From Pseudomonas baetica (GTDB lineage: Bacteria > Pseudomonadota > Gammaproteobacteria > Pseudomonadales > Pseudomonadaceae), in NCBI RefSeq assembly GCF_019733355.1, contig NZ_JAIHLQ010000032.1:22818-86817 (forward strand): a DNA stretch of 64,000 nt, in the 5' to 3' direction. Of this stretch, positions 29,157-38,827 are shown one piece after another; positions within the stretch are counted from its first letter, which is position 1, and every line of letters starts with the position of its first letter. The notes under the pieces are model-generated. The model did not search any database, had not been told where the DNA came from, and saw nothing but the letters and a program-made list of their open reading frames with translations. A program made the translations under genes and the position numbers.

Positions 29157-29210
29157 AACACTTGTCCTCATTCGCGCAAACTTGGTGCCGGCGATGGCCG
29201 GCAGGAAAAC

Positions 29211-30398
29211 TCAAGAAGCCAGTGGCGATACTTGCCAAAGCCCGTTCTGCTGAATCAATTGCCGGTCGCAGTCCGCATCACGGGCGGCGGCCAAAGGTTG
29301 TCCAGGCAACGCCTGAACAACACGCTGACCCTCACTGCGCAACTGGCAAACCTGCTGCCAGAGTGCCGCATCCGTACTGTCAGGCATCCAGATACCGCCA
29401 GACGGTAGCTCGATTTCAGCACGCCCCAGGGTCACCAGGGTTTTCAAATCGGTAGAGAAGCCGGTCGCCGGACGGGCGCGACCGAAGTCAGCACCGATGT
29501 CGTCGTAACGACCGCCCTGAGCGATGGACTGGCCAACGCCCGGCACGAACACCGCGAACACTACACCGGTGTGGTAGTGGTAGCCGCGCAGCTCGCCCAG
29601 ATCAAAGTACAGCGGCAACTGCGGGAAGCGCGCCGACAGACGCTCGGCGATTGCCAACAAATCTTCCAGTGCCGCCAGCACCGGCGCCGGCGCATTGGCC
29701 AGACGCTCACGGGCGGCGACCAGCACTTCGCGGCCACCACACAGGTCGACCAGCGCACGCAGCATGCCGGACAGATCGGCCGGCAAGCCTTCGGTCAAAG
29801 TAATGACCTCGTCGATCGCCTTGCGTTGCAGCGCATCGAACAACTGCTGCTCAACTTCACCGGACAGGCCGGCGGCGCGCGCCAGACCTCGGTAAATGCC
29901 GACATGACCAAGGTCCATGTGCACATCAGGCACATCGGCCAGGTGCAGCATGGCCAGCATCAGGCTGATCACTTCAACGTCGCTGCTCGGACTGGCATCG
30001 CCGTACAACTCGGCCCCCAACTGGATCGGGCTGCGCGAAGACGACAGTGCACGCGGCTGGGCATGCAGCACGCTGCCGGCATAGCACAGACGACTCGGGC
30101 CTTCGCGACGCAGGGTGTGTGCGTCGATGCGCGCCACTTGTGGCGTGATGTCGGCACGGAACCCCATCTGCCGGCCCGATTGCGGGTCGATGACCTTGAA
30201 GGTACGCAGATCCAGATCCTGGCCCGCGCCGGTCAGCAGGGATTCCAGGTACTCGATATGGGGGGTCACGACAAACTCGTAACCCCAGCTCTGGAACAGA
30301 TCCAACACCTGACGACGCGCCACTTCAATGCGCGCAGCTTCCGGTGGCAGTACTTCTTCGATGCCATCTGGCAGCAGCCAGCGGTCTACCGTTGCCAT
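29211..30398 (-). CDS. hisZ: ATP phosphoribosyltransferase regulatory subunit HisZ
   Basis: This 395-aa protein is a catalytically inactive paralogue of histidyl-tRNA synthetase that pairs with the short form of HisG and provides histidine feedback control. It shows class II synthetase-like text (RPATGFSTDLKTLVTLGRAE, LRREGPSRLCYAGSVLH, GGRYDDIGADFG). Start at ATG 30398 (MATVDRWLLPDGIEEVLPPE) with GGGGAAGG upstream; the frame runs on to 30530, but that extension is not family-like. It lies directly before purA, the usual pseudomonad arrangement. Confidence 0.95.
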   Translation of the reverse strand: MATVDRWLLPDGIEEVLPPEAARIEVARRQVLDLFQSWGYEFVVTPHIEYLESLLTGAGQDLDLRTFKVIDPQSGRQMGFRADITPQVARIDAHTLRREGPSRLCYAGSVLHAQPRALSSSRSPIQLGAELYGDASPSSDVEVISLMLAMLHLADVPDVHMDLGHVGIYRGLARAAGLSGEVEQQLFDALQRKAIDEVITLTEGLPADLSGMLRALVDLCGGREVLVAARERLANAPAPVLAALEDLLAIAERLSARFPQLPLYFDLGELRGYHYHTGVVFAVFVPGVGQSIAQGGRYDDIGADFGRARPATGFSTDLKTLVTLGRAEIELPSGGIWMPDSTDAALWQQVCQLRSEGQRVVQALPGQPLAAARDADCDRQLIQQNGLWQVSPLAS

Positions 30399-30710
30399 TA
30401 CGCCTTCCCCTTTGATCCGGGCGGCCAGCACTAGGGCGAGCCTTGAGTGAAGCAGAAAATGATCGGGCCATTCAAAACGCACGCGCATGAACGACGCAGC
30501 GAAAGGCCTGATACCGGCCTCGCCCATCACTTTCCTCGAAAAACTGTCGAGCTATTCAGCCCGATGTTCTGCAGCAAAAACAGCAATCAAACGTGCAGAC
30601 GCAAAAAAGCCGGGAATTTCCCGGCTGCCGCATCATACACACGTTTTCCCCAAGGATCACCCCGCCCGAGATTTTAGCCGCCGGGCGGAGTGATTCAGGT
30701 CAACGTCGTA
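30399..30710. other. Intergenic region between hflC and hisZ
   Basis: No gene is supported. The hflKC-side part holds a strong terminator (30603-30626), and the remainder is the hisZ promoter and leader region. Some pseudomonads carry a short DUF2065/YjeT-type gene here; I looked for it and do not see it. Confidence 0.55.
30603..30626 (-). terminator. Terminator of the hfq-hflX-hflK-hflC transcript
   Basis: On the minus strand AGCCGGGAAATTCCCGGCT is followed directly by TTTTTG, about 85 bases past the hflC stop. Confidence 0.88.
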
Positions 30711-31580
30711 TCAAGGCTTGGACTTTTCCAGGTAACGGAAAAAGTCGCTGCTTGGGTCGAGAACCATGACGTCGGATTTGTTTGCGAAGCTTTCACGGTA
30801 GGCGCGCAGGCTACGATAGAAAGCGTAGAACTCCTGATCCTGACCGTAGGCCTTGGAGTAGATCGCAGCAGCCTGGGCATCACCGTCACCGCGAACCTCT
30901 TCGGATTCACGATAGGCTTCAGCCAGCAAAACGCGGCGTTGACGATCGGCGTCGGCACGGATGCCTTCAGCCAGCTCGTTACCCTTGGCGCGGTGCTCGC
31001 GAGCTTCACGCTCACGCTCGGTGCTCATACGCTCGAACACGCTGCGGTTAACTTCTTTCGGCAGATCAATACCCTTGACCCGGACATCGACCACTTCAAT
31101 ACCCAGCTCTTTCTCCGCCATCGTGTTCAACGAAGCAGTGATATCAGCCATCAGCGCATCGCGCTCACCGGATACCACTTCATGCAGGGTGCGTTTACCG
31201 AACTGGTCACGCAGGCCGGATTCCAGGCGACGGGACAGACGCTCGTCGGCGATCTGCTTGAGGCCGGAAGTCGCGGTGTAGAAGCGCTCGGCATCTTTCA
31301 CGCGCCACTTGGCGTAGGCATCGACCATCACGGCTTTCTTTTCCAGGGTCAGGAAACGCTGCGTCGGTGCATCCAGCGTCATCAGACGTGCGTCGAATTT
31401 ACGCACCTGGTTAACGTAAGGCACTTTCACATGAAGGCCCGGCTGAACATCAGCCTCTACCACGCGACCGAATTGCAGCATAACCGCGCGCTCGGTCTGA
31501 GACACGATGTAGAAGCAGTTCCAGCCAACCAATACCACAACGACGCCAACGATCAGGGCGATCAGCGATTTATTGCTCAT
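30711..31580 (-). CDS. hflC: Protease modulator HflC
   Basis: The 289-aa SPFH/band-7 protein has one N-terminal membrane helix (LIALIVGVVVVLVGWNCFYI) and a periplasmic band-7 domain (VKVPYVNQVRKFDARLMTLD). With HflK it forms the large cage around FtsH that modulates membrane protein quality control. Its ATG shares one base with the hflK stop region (31580), so the two are translationally coupled. The typical HflC text ERMSTEREREAREHRAKGNE is present. Confidence 0.97.
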   Translation of the reverse strand: MSNKSLIALIVGVVVVLVGWNCFYIVSQTERAVMLQFGRVVEADVQPGLHVKVPYVNQVRKFDARLMTLDAPTQRFLTLEKKAVMVDAYAKWRVKDAERFYTATSGLKQIADERLSRRLESGLRDQFGKRTLHEVVSGERDALMADITASLNTMAEKELGIEVVDVRVKGIDLPKEVNRSVFERMSTEREREAREHRAKGNELAEGIRADADRQRRVLLAEAYRESEEVRGDGDAQAAAIYSKAYGQDQEFYAFYRSLRAYRESFANKSDVMVLDPSSDFFRYLEKSKP

Positions 31581-32752
31581 CAGCGGGTCTCCCTTGTACG
31601 CGACTGCGGCAGGTCAGTGACATGCGGCGTGACATCCGAGTTTTTACTGGCAGCAGCCGAACCGGTGACCGGTGCATTGCTACCCGAACCGCTCTGAATC
31701 ATCTTGTCCAGCGGCAAATACAGCAGGTTGCTCTGGCCGTTCTTGTTACCAGTCACGAGCACTTTGCTGGTATTGCTGAAGATTTCCTGCATGGTGTCCA
31801 GGTACAGACGCTCACGGGTAACTTCAGGTGCCTTGCGGTATTCGGCGACCAGTTTAGTGAAGCGATCTGCCTCACCCTTGGCGCGAGAGACCGTTTCGTC
31901 GCGGTAACCGTTGGCATCCTCAAGGATACGCTGGGCCTGACCACGCGCTTCCGGCACGACGCCGTTGGCGTAGGTTTCTGCCTGGTTACGCGAACGCTGC
32001 TCGTCTTCACGCGCGCGGATCACGTCATCGAAGGCTTCCTGCACTTCACGCGGGGCTGCCGCGTTCTGCACGTTCACCTGAGTAACGGTGATACCGGTGC
32101 GATAGGTATCGAGGAAGCGCTGCAGACGCTCCTTGATTTCGCTGGCCATCAACTCACGACCTTCGGTCAGCACCTGGTCCATGGCGGTCGAACCCACCAC
32201 ATGGCGCAGGGCGCTGTCGGTCGCATGCTGCAAGCTGATTTCAGGTTGATCGACGTTCAGCACGAAGTCCTGAAGGTTGCTGATCTTGTACTGCACGGTC
32301 AGCGGCACTTCGACGATGTTCTCGTCTTCGGTGAGCATCTGGCCCTGCTTGGTGTAGGCACGCTCACGCGTGACGTTTTCCATGTACTTTTTATCGATCG
32401 GCGGGAAGTAGATGTTCAGACCCGGGCCAACGGTTTCGTAGTATTTGCCGAAGCGCAGCACGACGGCTTGCTCCTGCTCGTCCACCACGTAGACCGCGCT
32501 GTACAGCCAGACAGCCGCCAGTACGACCAGGCCGATGCCGAGCAGACCGCCGAAGCCGCCTCCACTCTTGCCCGAACCACCGCCGTCATCACCACGTTTC
32601 TTACCACCACCGAACAACCCGTTCAGGCTTTCCTGCAGCTTTCGGAAGGCCTCGTCGAGATCCGGTGGCCCCTTGCGGTCGCCATTATTGCGGCGCTTGC
32701 CACCCCAAGGATCCTGATTGTTCGAGTTGCCACCCGGCTCATTCCAAGCCAT
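31580..32752 (-). CDS. hflK: Protease modulator HflK
   Basis: This 390-aa protein starts MAWNEPGGNSNNQDPWGGKR at 32752 after GGAG (the frame extends to 32788 without support). The N-terminus is glycine/asparagine-rich and cytoplasmic. A membrane helix (LLGIGLVVLAAVWLYSAVYV) then leads into the SPFH domain (VDEQEQAVVLRFGKYYETVG, KYMENVTRERAYTKQGQMLT). It assembles with HflC around FtsH. It lies between hflX and hflC in the conserved operon. Confidence 0.97.
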   Translation of the reverse strand: MAWNEPGGNSNNQDPWGGKRRNNGDRKGPPDLDEAFRKLQESLNGLFGGGKKRGDDGGGSGKSGGGFGGLLGIGLVVLAAVWLYSAVYVVDEQEQAVVLRFGKYYETVGPGLNIYFPPIDKKYMENVTRERAYTKQGQMLTEDENIVEVPLTVQYKISNLQDFVLNVDQPEISLQHATDSALRHVVGSTAMDQVLTEGRELMASEIKERLQRFLDTYRTGITVTQVNVQNAAAPREVQEAFDDVIRAREDEQRSRNQAETYANGVVPEARGQAQRILEDANGYRDETVSRAKGEADRFTKLVAEYRKAPEVTRERLYLDTMQEIFSNTSKVLVTGNKNGQSNLLYLPLDKMIQSGSGSNAPVTGSAAASKNSDVTPHVTDLPQSRTRETR

Positions 32753-32848
32753 AGCGCTCTCCATCTGATAAAGCAAAGACGCACCCACGGCGCGCCGACC
32801 AATGCTACAGAATGCCTGCCTTCACGGCACAACCGCTTTTTCAGGCTT

Positions 32849-34150
32849 TTATTGCAAAGTGTGTTGCTCGATGAACTCCATCGGCTGCAATCCTTCGCGG
32901 CTTACCAGTCGATTCAACTCGACCCGGGGCAAACGAACGGCCAGCAGACTGATGCCTTCTTCGTCGTGTTCTTCTTTCTGCACCGCACCGAGCTCAAAGA
33001 ACTGCGCACGCAGTCGAGCGAATCGCTGCGGCAAGCGCAAGGTCCCCACAAACAAATCACTGCCGAGCAACTCGGCAATGGCTTGCTCAAGCAACTCCAG
33101 ACCACTACCGTCCCGTGCCGACAACCAGACCCGTTGCGGTTTGCCATCGGCATCGCGCTGGATCTGCGGCTCAACACCCTCAAGCAAATCGAGTTTGTTG
33201 TATACCTCAAGGATCGGCAAGTCTTGCGCCCCGATCTCACCCAGCACCACCATCACCTGCTCTATCTGCAACATGCGATCCGGCTCGGCCGCATCGATCA
33301 CATGCAACAGCAAATCAGAGTTGCTCGACTCTTCGAGCGTAGACCGAAATGCTTCGACCAGCTTGTGGGGCAAGTGACGTATGAAACCCACAGTGTCGGC
33401 CAGAACGATCGGCCCCAGGTCGTCCAGTTCCAGACGGCGCAAGGTCGGATCCAGCGTGGCAAACAACTGGTCAGCCGCGTACACGTCGGATTTCGTCACG
33501 TTATTGAAGAGCGTCGATTTACCGGCGTTGGTATACCCCACCAATGAGACGGTAGGAATATCCGCACGCGATCGGCCGCGTCGCGATTGCTCGCGCTGGC
33601 TGCGTACTTTTTCCAGCCGGCCCTTGATCTGTCGCAGGCGAACCCGCAGCAGACGGCGGTCGGTTTCCAATTGGGTTTCACCCGGACCACGCATGCCGAT
33701 ACCACCACCTTGACGTTCAAGGTGAGTCCAGCCACGGACCAGGCGGGTGCTCATGTGGTCAAGCTGGGCCAGTTCGACCTGGAGCTTGCCTTCATGGGTA
33801 CGGGCGCGCTGGGCGAAAATATCGAGAATCAGACCGGTACGGTCGATCACGCGACACTCGAAAACACGTTCGAGGTTACGTTCCTGACTGGGCGTGAGGA
33901 TGTGATTGAAAATCACCAGATCGGCCTTTTCGGCATGAACCAGGTCGCGTAGTTCCTCAACCTTGCCGCTGCCAATCAGGAATTTGGCGGTTGGCCGATG
34001 ACGCGGCACGTTAAAAAACGCAACGGTCTCGGCGCCCGCCGAATTAGCCAGTTCCTGAAACTCCTGCGGATCTTCGCGCGCCTCAGGGTCCTGTCCATCC
34101 AAGTGAACGAGGATCACTCGCTCACCACCACCGTGGCGCTCAAAGAACAA
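32849..34150 (-). CDS. hflX: Ribosome-associated GTPase HflX
   Basis: The 433-aa protein has the HflX N-terminal domain and a glycine-rich linker segment (RQGGGIGMRGPGETQLETDR), then the G domain: G1 GYTNAGKSTLFN, G3 DTVGFIRHLP, G4 NKLD. HflX splits stalled ribosomes under stress. It follows hfq by 12 bp, and the hfqX order is conserved with E. coli. Confidence 0.97.
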   Translation of the reverse strand: MFFERHGGGERVILVHLDGQDPEAREDPQEFQELANSAGAETVAFFNVPRHRPTAKFLIGSGKVEELRDLVHAEKADLVIFNHILTPSQERNLERVFECRVIDRTGLILDIFAQRARTHEGKLQVELAQLDHMSTRLVRGWTHLERQGGGIGMRGPGETQLETDRRLLRVRLRQIKGRLEKVRSQREQSRRGRSRADIPTVSLVGYTNAGKSTLFNNVTKSDVYAADQLFATLDPTLRRLELDDLGPIVLADTVGFIRHLPHKLVEAFRSTLEESSNSDLLLHVIDAAEPDRMLQIEQVMVVLGEIGAQDLPILEVYNKLDLLEGVEPQIQRDADGKPQRVWLSARDGSGLELLEQAIAELLGSDLFVGTLRLPQRFARLRAQFFELGAVQKEEHDEEGISLLAVRLPRVELNRLVSREGLQPMEFIEQHTLQ

Positions 34151-34162
34151 AGGAGACTCCTA

Positions 34163-34423
34163 TCAGGCGTTACCTGGCTCAGCATCACCTGCTTCGGATT
34201 CGGTTGCGCTAGGCAGACGAATTGGACGAACCGGCACTACTGTCGAGATAGCGTGTTTGTAAACCATCTGGCTGACGGTGTTTTTCAGCAGGATCACGAA
34301 CTGGTCGAACGACTCGATCGTGCCTTGCAGTTTGATACCGTTGACCAGGTAGATGGAAACCCCAACTTTCTCTTTACGTAAAGTATTCAAGTAAGGGTCT
34401 TGTAGCGAATGCCCTTTTGACAT
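34163..34423 (-). CDS. hfq: RNA chaperone Hfq
   Basis: The 86-aa protein (MSKGHSLQDPYLNTLRKEKV) has the Sm1 region (VSIYLVNGIKLQGTIESFDQ) and Sm2 motif (YKHAISTVVP) of the hexameric RNA-binding ring. A short polar tail follows, shorter than in enterobacteria as is usual for Pseudomonas. ATG 34423 is preferred over 34432 because the AAGGAG ribosome site sits just upstream. It mediates small-RNA and Crc-linked regulation. Confidence 0.98.
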   Translation of the reverse strand: MSKGHSLQDPYLNTLRKEKVGVSIYLVNGIKLQGTIESFDQFVILLKNTVSQMVYKHAISTVVPVRPIRLPSATESEAGDAEPGNA

Positions 34424-34518
34424 GTGCCGCACTCCTTTAAGGATTCAATAATAAAAAATAGGTAATTCAGATGGCTTTGGCCGTCACACCCCCAAGGATA
34501 GACGGCAATTGCAAGGAC

Positions 34519-35490
34519 TCAGCTCAATATGGAGATGGTCCCAAGGTATTTCAAGGCGCGTGGCAGATTGTCGCAATCAAGACTGTCCAGCCAGTGTAAA
34601 TCTTCCCAGCTGCGCAGCCAGGTGAACTGGCGCTTGGCCAACTGGCGCGTGGCGATGACACCGCGCTCCTGCATTTCGGCCAACGTCAGCTTGCCATCCA
34701 GATAATCCCAGACTTGGCGGTAGCCTACCGCACGTATAGACGGCAACCCTGAATGCAGGTCACTTCTTTTACGCAGGGCTACGACCTCGTCAATGAACCC
34801 CTGTTCCAACATATTTGTGAATCTTTGTTTAATACGCTCATGCAATACCTGGCGATTTGCCGGGGCAATGGCCAAGTTTGCGACAGTATAGGGCAATTGT
34901 TGCTGTCCAGAAGCTGATGCTTCAGTACTTTGCACAGATTGTTGCTGGCGAAGGGCAGTCATGCTCTGACCACTGACCCGATAAACTTCCAGCGCCCGAC
35001 TCAAGCGTTGCGGATCGTTCGGATGAATACGCGCCGCAGACACCGGATCAATGATCGCCAATTGATCGTGCAGGGCTTGCCAGCCAAGGCGTGCAGCCTC
35101 TTCTTCGATCTGTGCGCGAACTTCGGGATCCGCTGCCGGCATATCCGCCAACCCTTCAACCAAAGCCTTGTAATAGAGCATCGTGCCGCCGACCAGCAGC
35201 GGAATTTTTCCGCGCGCGGTGATTTCGGCCATAGCTTGCAGGGCATCGCGACGGAAATCCGCAGCCGAATAGGCTTCAGCCGGGTCGAGAATGTCGATCA
35301 AACGATGCGGAAATTCGGCCAGCAGCTCTTTCGAGGGCTTGGCCGTGCCAATGTCCATGCCTCGATAGACCAGCGCGGAATCGACGCTGACCAGCTCGCA
35401 CGGCAGCACCTTGGTCAATTCGATGGCCAGGTCGGTCTTGCCCGCAGCGGTCGGGCCCATCAGGAAAATCGCTGGAGGAAGCTGCTTCAT
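34519..35490 (-). CDS. miaA: tRNA dimethylallyltransferase MiaA
   Basis: The 323-aa enzyme adds the isopentenyl group to A37 of tRNAs reading UNN codons. It shows the P loop MGPTAAGKTDLAIEL, the SVDSALVYRGMDIGTAKPS and VGGTMLYYKALVEGL motifs and the C-terminal RQLAKRQFTWLRSW. Start at ATG 35490, which shares one base with the mutL stop (TGATG); the longer frame to 35565 overlaps mutL and is not family-like. Confidence 0.97.
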   Translation of the reverse strand: MKQLPPAIFLMGPTAAGKTDLAIELTKVLPCELVSVDSALVYRGMDIGTAKPSKELLAEFPHRLIDILDPAEAYSAADFRRDALQAMAEITARGKIPLLVGGTMLYYKALVEGLADMPAADPEVRAQIEEEAARLGWQALHDQLAIIDPVSAARIHPNDPQRLSRALEVYRVSGQSMTALRQQQSVQSTEASASGQQQLPYTVANLAIAPANRQVLHERIKQRFTNMLEQGFIDEVVALRKRSDLHSGLPSIRAVGYRQVWDYLDGKLTLAEMQERGVIATRQLAKRQFTWLRSWEDLHWLDSLDCDNLPRALKYLGTISILS

Positions 35491-37400
35491 CAACGACCGC
35501 GCAGGAACAGTTTGTCCAGATCGTCCAGGCCCAATTGGGTCCAGGTCGGCCGGCCATGGTTGCATTGACCGCTGCGCTCAGTGTTTTCCATGTCACGTAG
35601 CAGGCCGTTCATTTCGGGCAAGGCAAGGCGCCGGTTGGCGCGGATCGCGCCGTGGCAGGCCATGGTGCCGAGCAGTTCGTTCAAGTGCGCCTGAATCCGG
35701 TCGCTGGTGCCGTATTCCATCAGATCCGACAGCACATCGCCGACCAAACGGTTGGCTTCAGCCTGTTTCAGCAAGGCCGGAATCTGCCGAATCGCCAGAG
35801 TTTCCGGGCCCAGGCGCTGCAACTCAAAGCCCAGACGCTGGAACCACGCAGCATGCTCTTCGGCACAGTCGGCTTCGCGCTGACTGACCGCCAGCGACTC
35901 CGGCACCAGCAACGGTTGGCCGCTAAGACCTTCGCTGGCCATGGCAATTTTAAGGCGCTCGTACATGATCCGCTCGTGAGCGGCATGCATGTCCACCAGT
36001 ACCAGGCCTTGGGCGTTCTCGGACAAGATATAGATGCCCTTGAGCTGCGCCAGCGCGTAACCGAGCGGCGGAATGTCTTCCTGTCCGGCGGGCAGCGCGT
36101 TGGCATTCGCTTCAGGCAGCGGCGCGAAAAACTCCCGATAGGCGGCCTGAGCCTCGGCGGCCGGCGGCATCGCAGATTGCGGGCGTGGCGTGTATTGATA
36201 CTGATAAGCGCCGCCCGCGCTGGCGCCAGAGGAGGCATTGAGCGTCGGTTGCGCCTGCGGTTGCTCGAGCAGCGCATTGGCCGCCAGGCGCATTTCGCCC
36301 TGCGGGCCGAACTCACCGGCATCAAGGCCCGTTGGCCTGACCACGGCAGTGGTGACGGAGCCGGCAAGTTGGTCTTCCGGACGCACATCGCCCAAAGCAC
36401 GGTGCAGCGTGCCGTAGAGGAAGTCATGCACCATGCGTCCATCACGAAAGCGCACTTCGTGCTTGGTCGGGTGCACGTTGACGTCCACCGCCGCGGGATC
36501 GACCTCGAAAAACAGCGCAAAGGTCGGATGACGGCCGTTGAACAGCACATCGCGATACGCCTGACGCACAGCGTGGGCCACCAGTTTGTCGCGCACCGCA
36601 CGACCATTCACGAAGAAATACTGCAAATCTGCCTGGCTTCGGTTGAAAGTCGGCAACCCGACCCAGCCCCACAGGTGCAAACCGTTGCGCTCGATCTCGA
36701 TCGGCAACGCCTGCTCAAGGAAACCAGAACCACAGATGGCCGCCACACGCCGTGCGCGGGCCGCGTCATCATGGGCTTCGTGCAGGCTGAGAATGGTCTT
36801 GCCGTTGTGGCGCAGATGGAAAGCCACGTCGAAACGCGCCAGCGCCAGGCGCTTGATCACTTCTTGCAGATGATCGAATTCGGTTTTTTCAGTCTTGAGG
36901 AATTTGCGCCGCGCCGGGGTATTGAAGAACAGGTCACGCACTTCCACCGACGTACCGACCGGGTGTGCCGCCGGCTGAACCCGAGGCGCCATGTCCCGGC
37001 CTTCGGTTTCGACCTGCCAGGCCTGATCGGCATCACGGGTGCGTGAGGTCAGGGTCAGACGCGCGACAGAGCTGATCGATGCCAGCGCCTCACCGCGAAA
37101 GCCCAGGCTCATGACCTGTTCGAGGTCTTCAAGATTGCGGATCTTGCTGGTGGCGTGACGGGCCAGAGCCAACGGCAGATCATCGGCAGAAATGCCGTTG
37201 CCATCATCACGCACTCGCAGCAATTTGACGCCGCCCTGCTCGACATCGACGTCGATGCGCTTGGCACCAGAATCGAGGCTGTTTTCCAACAGCTCCTTAA
37301 TGACCGAAGCCGGACGCTCAACCACCTCACCAGCGGCGATCTGGTTCGCCAGCCGTGGACTGAGCAGCTCGATGCGGGCTGCGCTCAACTCCTGATTCAT
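35490..37400 (-). CDS. mutL: DNA mismatch repair protein MutL
   Basis: The 636-aa protein has the GHKL ATPase N-terminus (IAAGEVVERPASVIKELLEN, DDGNGI, GFRGEALASISSVA), a proline/alanine-rich linker (about residues 380-430), and the C-terminal dimerisation domain with the endonuclease motif DMHAAHERIMYE. This variant of DQHAxxERxxE is expected in species without MutH. It overlaps amiB by 4 bases upstream and miaA by one base downstream. Confidence 0.97.
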   Translation of the reverse strand: MNQELSAARIELLSPRLANQIAAGEVVERPASVIKELLENSLDSGAKRIDVDVEQGGVKLLRVRDDGNGISADDLPLALARHATSKIRNLEDLEQVMSLGFRGEALASISSVARLTLTSRTRDADQAWQVETEGRDMAPRVQPAAHPVGTSVEVRDLFFNTPARRKFLKTEKTEFDHLQEVIKRLALARFDVAFHLRHNGKTILSLHEAHDDAARARRVAAICGSGFLEQALPIEIERNGLHLWGWVGLPTFNRSQADLQYFFVNGRAVRDKLVAHAVRQAYRDVLFNGRHPTFALFFEVDPAAVDVNVHPTKHEVRFRDGRMVHDFLYGTLHRALGDVRPEDQLAGSVTTAVVRPTGLDAGEFGPQGEMRLAANALLEQPQAQPTLNASSGASAGGAYQYQYTPRPQSAMPPAAEAQAAYREFFAPLPEANANALPAGQEDIPPLGYALAQLKGIYILSENAQGLVLVDMHAAHERIMYERLKIAMASEGLSGQPLLVPESLAVSQREADCAEEHAAWFQRLGFELQRLGPETLAIRQIPALLKQAEANRLVGDVLSDLMEYGTSDRIQAHLNELLGTMACHGAIRANRRLALPEMNGLLRDMENTERSGQCNHGRPTWTQLGLDDLDKLFLRGR

Positions 37401-38827
37401 TCTTTGGACGCCAGTTCGGTGCCAGGAATGGTCAAGTGCTGACCAACCTTCAGTTCATCGCTTTTCAAATTGTTGACATTGCGCAACGTGACTGGCGACA
37501 CCTGATAACGCACGGCGATCATGGAGAGCGTTTCACCCGGACTTACCCGGTGATCCCGAGGTCCTTTGGCGATTTTCCCCGAATCACGCAGCCAGGCAAT
37601 GTAAGTTCCCGGCGGCGGGTTCTGCTGGAAGAACTGGCGTACGCCACTGCTGATCGACCGTGCCAACGCCTGCTGGTGGCTCGATGCAGCAAGCTTCGAG
37701 GCTTCGTTGGCATTGGAGATGAAGCCGGTTTCAACCAAAATCGACGGAATGTCCGGCGACTTCAACACCATAAACCCGGCCTGCTCGACGCGCTGTTTGT
37801 GCAACGGTGTAACACGCCCGATGTTGGTCAGGACTTTCTGGCCGACGTTGAGGCTGGAGGTCAGCGACGCGGTCATCGACAGATCGAGCAGCACACCTGC
37901 CAGCATGCGGTCCTTGTCGTCAAGGCTGACGTTACCGGCACCACCGATCAGATCGGAACGGTTTTCGCTGTCGGCCAGCCAACGGGCGGTCTCCGACGTA
38001 GCACCGCGATCAGACAGGGCAAACACCGAAGCACCAAAGGCTGCCGCGGAGGGCGCAGCGTCGGCGTGGATCGAAACGAACAGGTCGGCGCCCTTCTTGC
38101 GGGCGATTTCGGTACGACCACGTAACGGGATGAAATAGTCGCCGGTGCGGGTCAATTCGGCACGGAAGCCTTTCATGCCGTTGACCTGACGTTGCAATTC
38201 GCGGGCGATCTGCAATACCACGTCTTTCTCACGCTGACCGCGCGAACCGGATGCTCCCGGGTCTTCGCCGCCGTGGCCGGCATCAATCACCACAATAATG
38301 TCGCGCTTGCCGGCTGGAGCTGGCGGTAACTTGATTTCGGGCTTTGTCGGGGTGACTGGCACCGCCGGTACGGTGGCCACCGATGGCGTTGGTGCTGGCG
38401 GCGGCGCGGCGTCGGCCGGGTTATCGAACAAGTCGACCACCAGACGGTTGCCATACTGCGCATTCGGCGCCAGCGAGAAGCTTTTCGGGGTGACGGCTTT
38501 CTTCAGGTCGACAACCACACGCAGGTCGGTCGGCGTGCGCTGGGCCGAGCGTATCGCTGTGATCGGCGTGTTTGCAGTCTGTGCATTCAACGGCGCACCT
38601 AACGTGGCGCCATTGATGTCGATTACCAACCGGTCCGGGGCGGTCAGGGTGAAGACACTGTGCTGCACCGGGCCGCTCAGGTCGAAAACCAGTCGCGTGT
38701 TGTCCGGCGCCCGCCACAGGCGCACGCTGTTGACCTTTGAGTCGGCCACAGCGTTGACGGTTACTGCCATCAACAACAGTCCAGCGGCAGCCACCAACGC
38801 GCGAAAGCGCATACCTAACCCCATCAT
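37397..38827 (-). CDS. amiB: N-acetylmuramoyl-L-alanine amidase AmiB (AMIN-Amidase_3-LysM)
   Basis: The 476-aa periplasmic enzyme cleaves peptidoglycan side chains during cell separation. A signal peptide (AAAGLLLMAVTVNAVADS) precedes an AMIN septal-targeting domain (~30-130), a proline-rich linker, an Amidase_3 domain with zinc ligands in IDAGHGGEDPGASG and catalytic VETGFISN, and a C-terminal LysM (VSPGETLSMIAVRYQVSP). The first ATG (38827) directly follows the tsaE stop; ATG 38812 (MRFRALV) is an alternative start with a better signal-peptide n-region. Confidence 0.95.
   Translation of the reverse strand: MMGLGMRFRALVAAAGLLLMAVTVNAVADSKVNSVRLWRAPDNTRLVFDLSGPVQHSVFTLTAPDRLVIDINGATLGAPLNAQTANTPITAIRSAQRTPTDLRVVVDLKKAVTPKSFSLAPNAQYGNRLVVDLFDNPADAAPPPAPTPSVATVPAVPVTPTKPEIKLPPAPAGKRDIIVVIDAGHGGEDPGASGSRGQREKDVVLQIARELQRQVNGMKGFRAELTRTGDYFIPLRGRTEIARKKGADLFVSIHADAAPSAAAFGASVFALSDRGATSETARWLADSENRSDLIGGAGNVSLDDKDRMLAGVLLDLSMTASLTSSLNVGQKVLTNIGRVTPLHKQRVEQAGFMVLKSPDIPSILVETGFISNANEASKLAASSHQQALARSISSGVRQFFQQNPPPGTYIAWLRDSGKIAKGPRDHRVSPGETLSMIAVRYQVSPVTLRNVNNLKSDELKVGQHLTIPGTELASKE

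Noticed and set aside
27876..29408. Plus-strand open frame of 510 codons
   Set aside because: It is antisense to purA and the end of hisZ, whose families are certain.
31622..33547. Plus-strand open frame of 641 codons
   Set aside because: It covers hflK and hflX on the opposite strand and runs through both without any protein-like features of its own.
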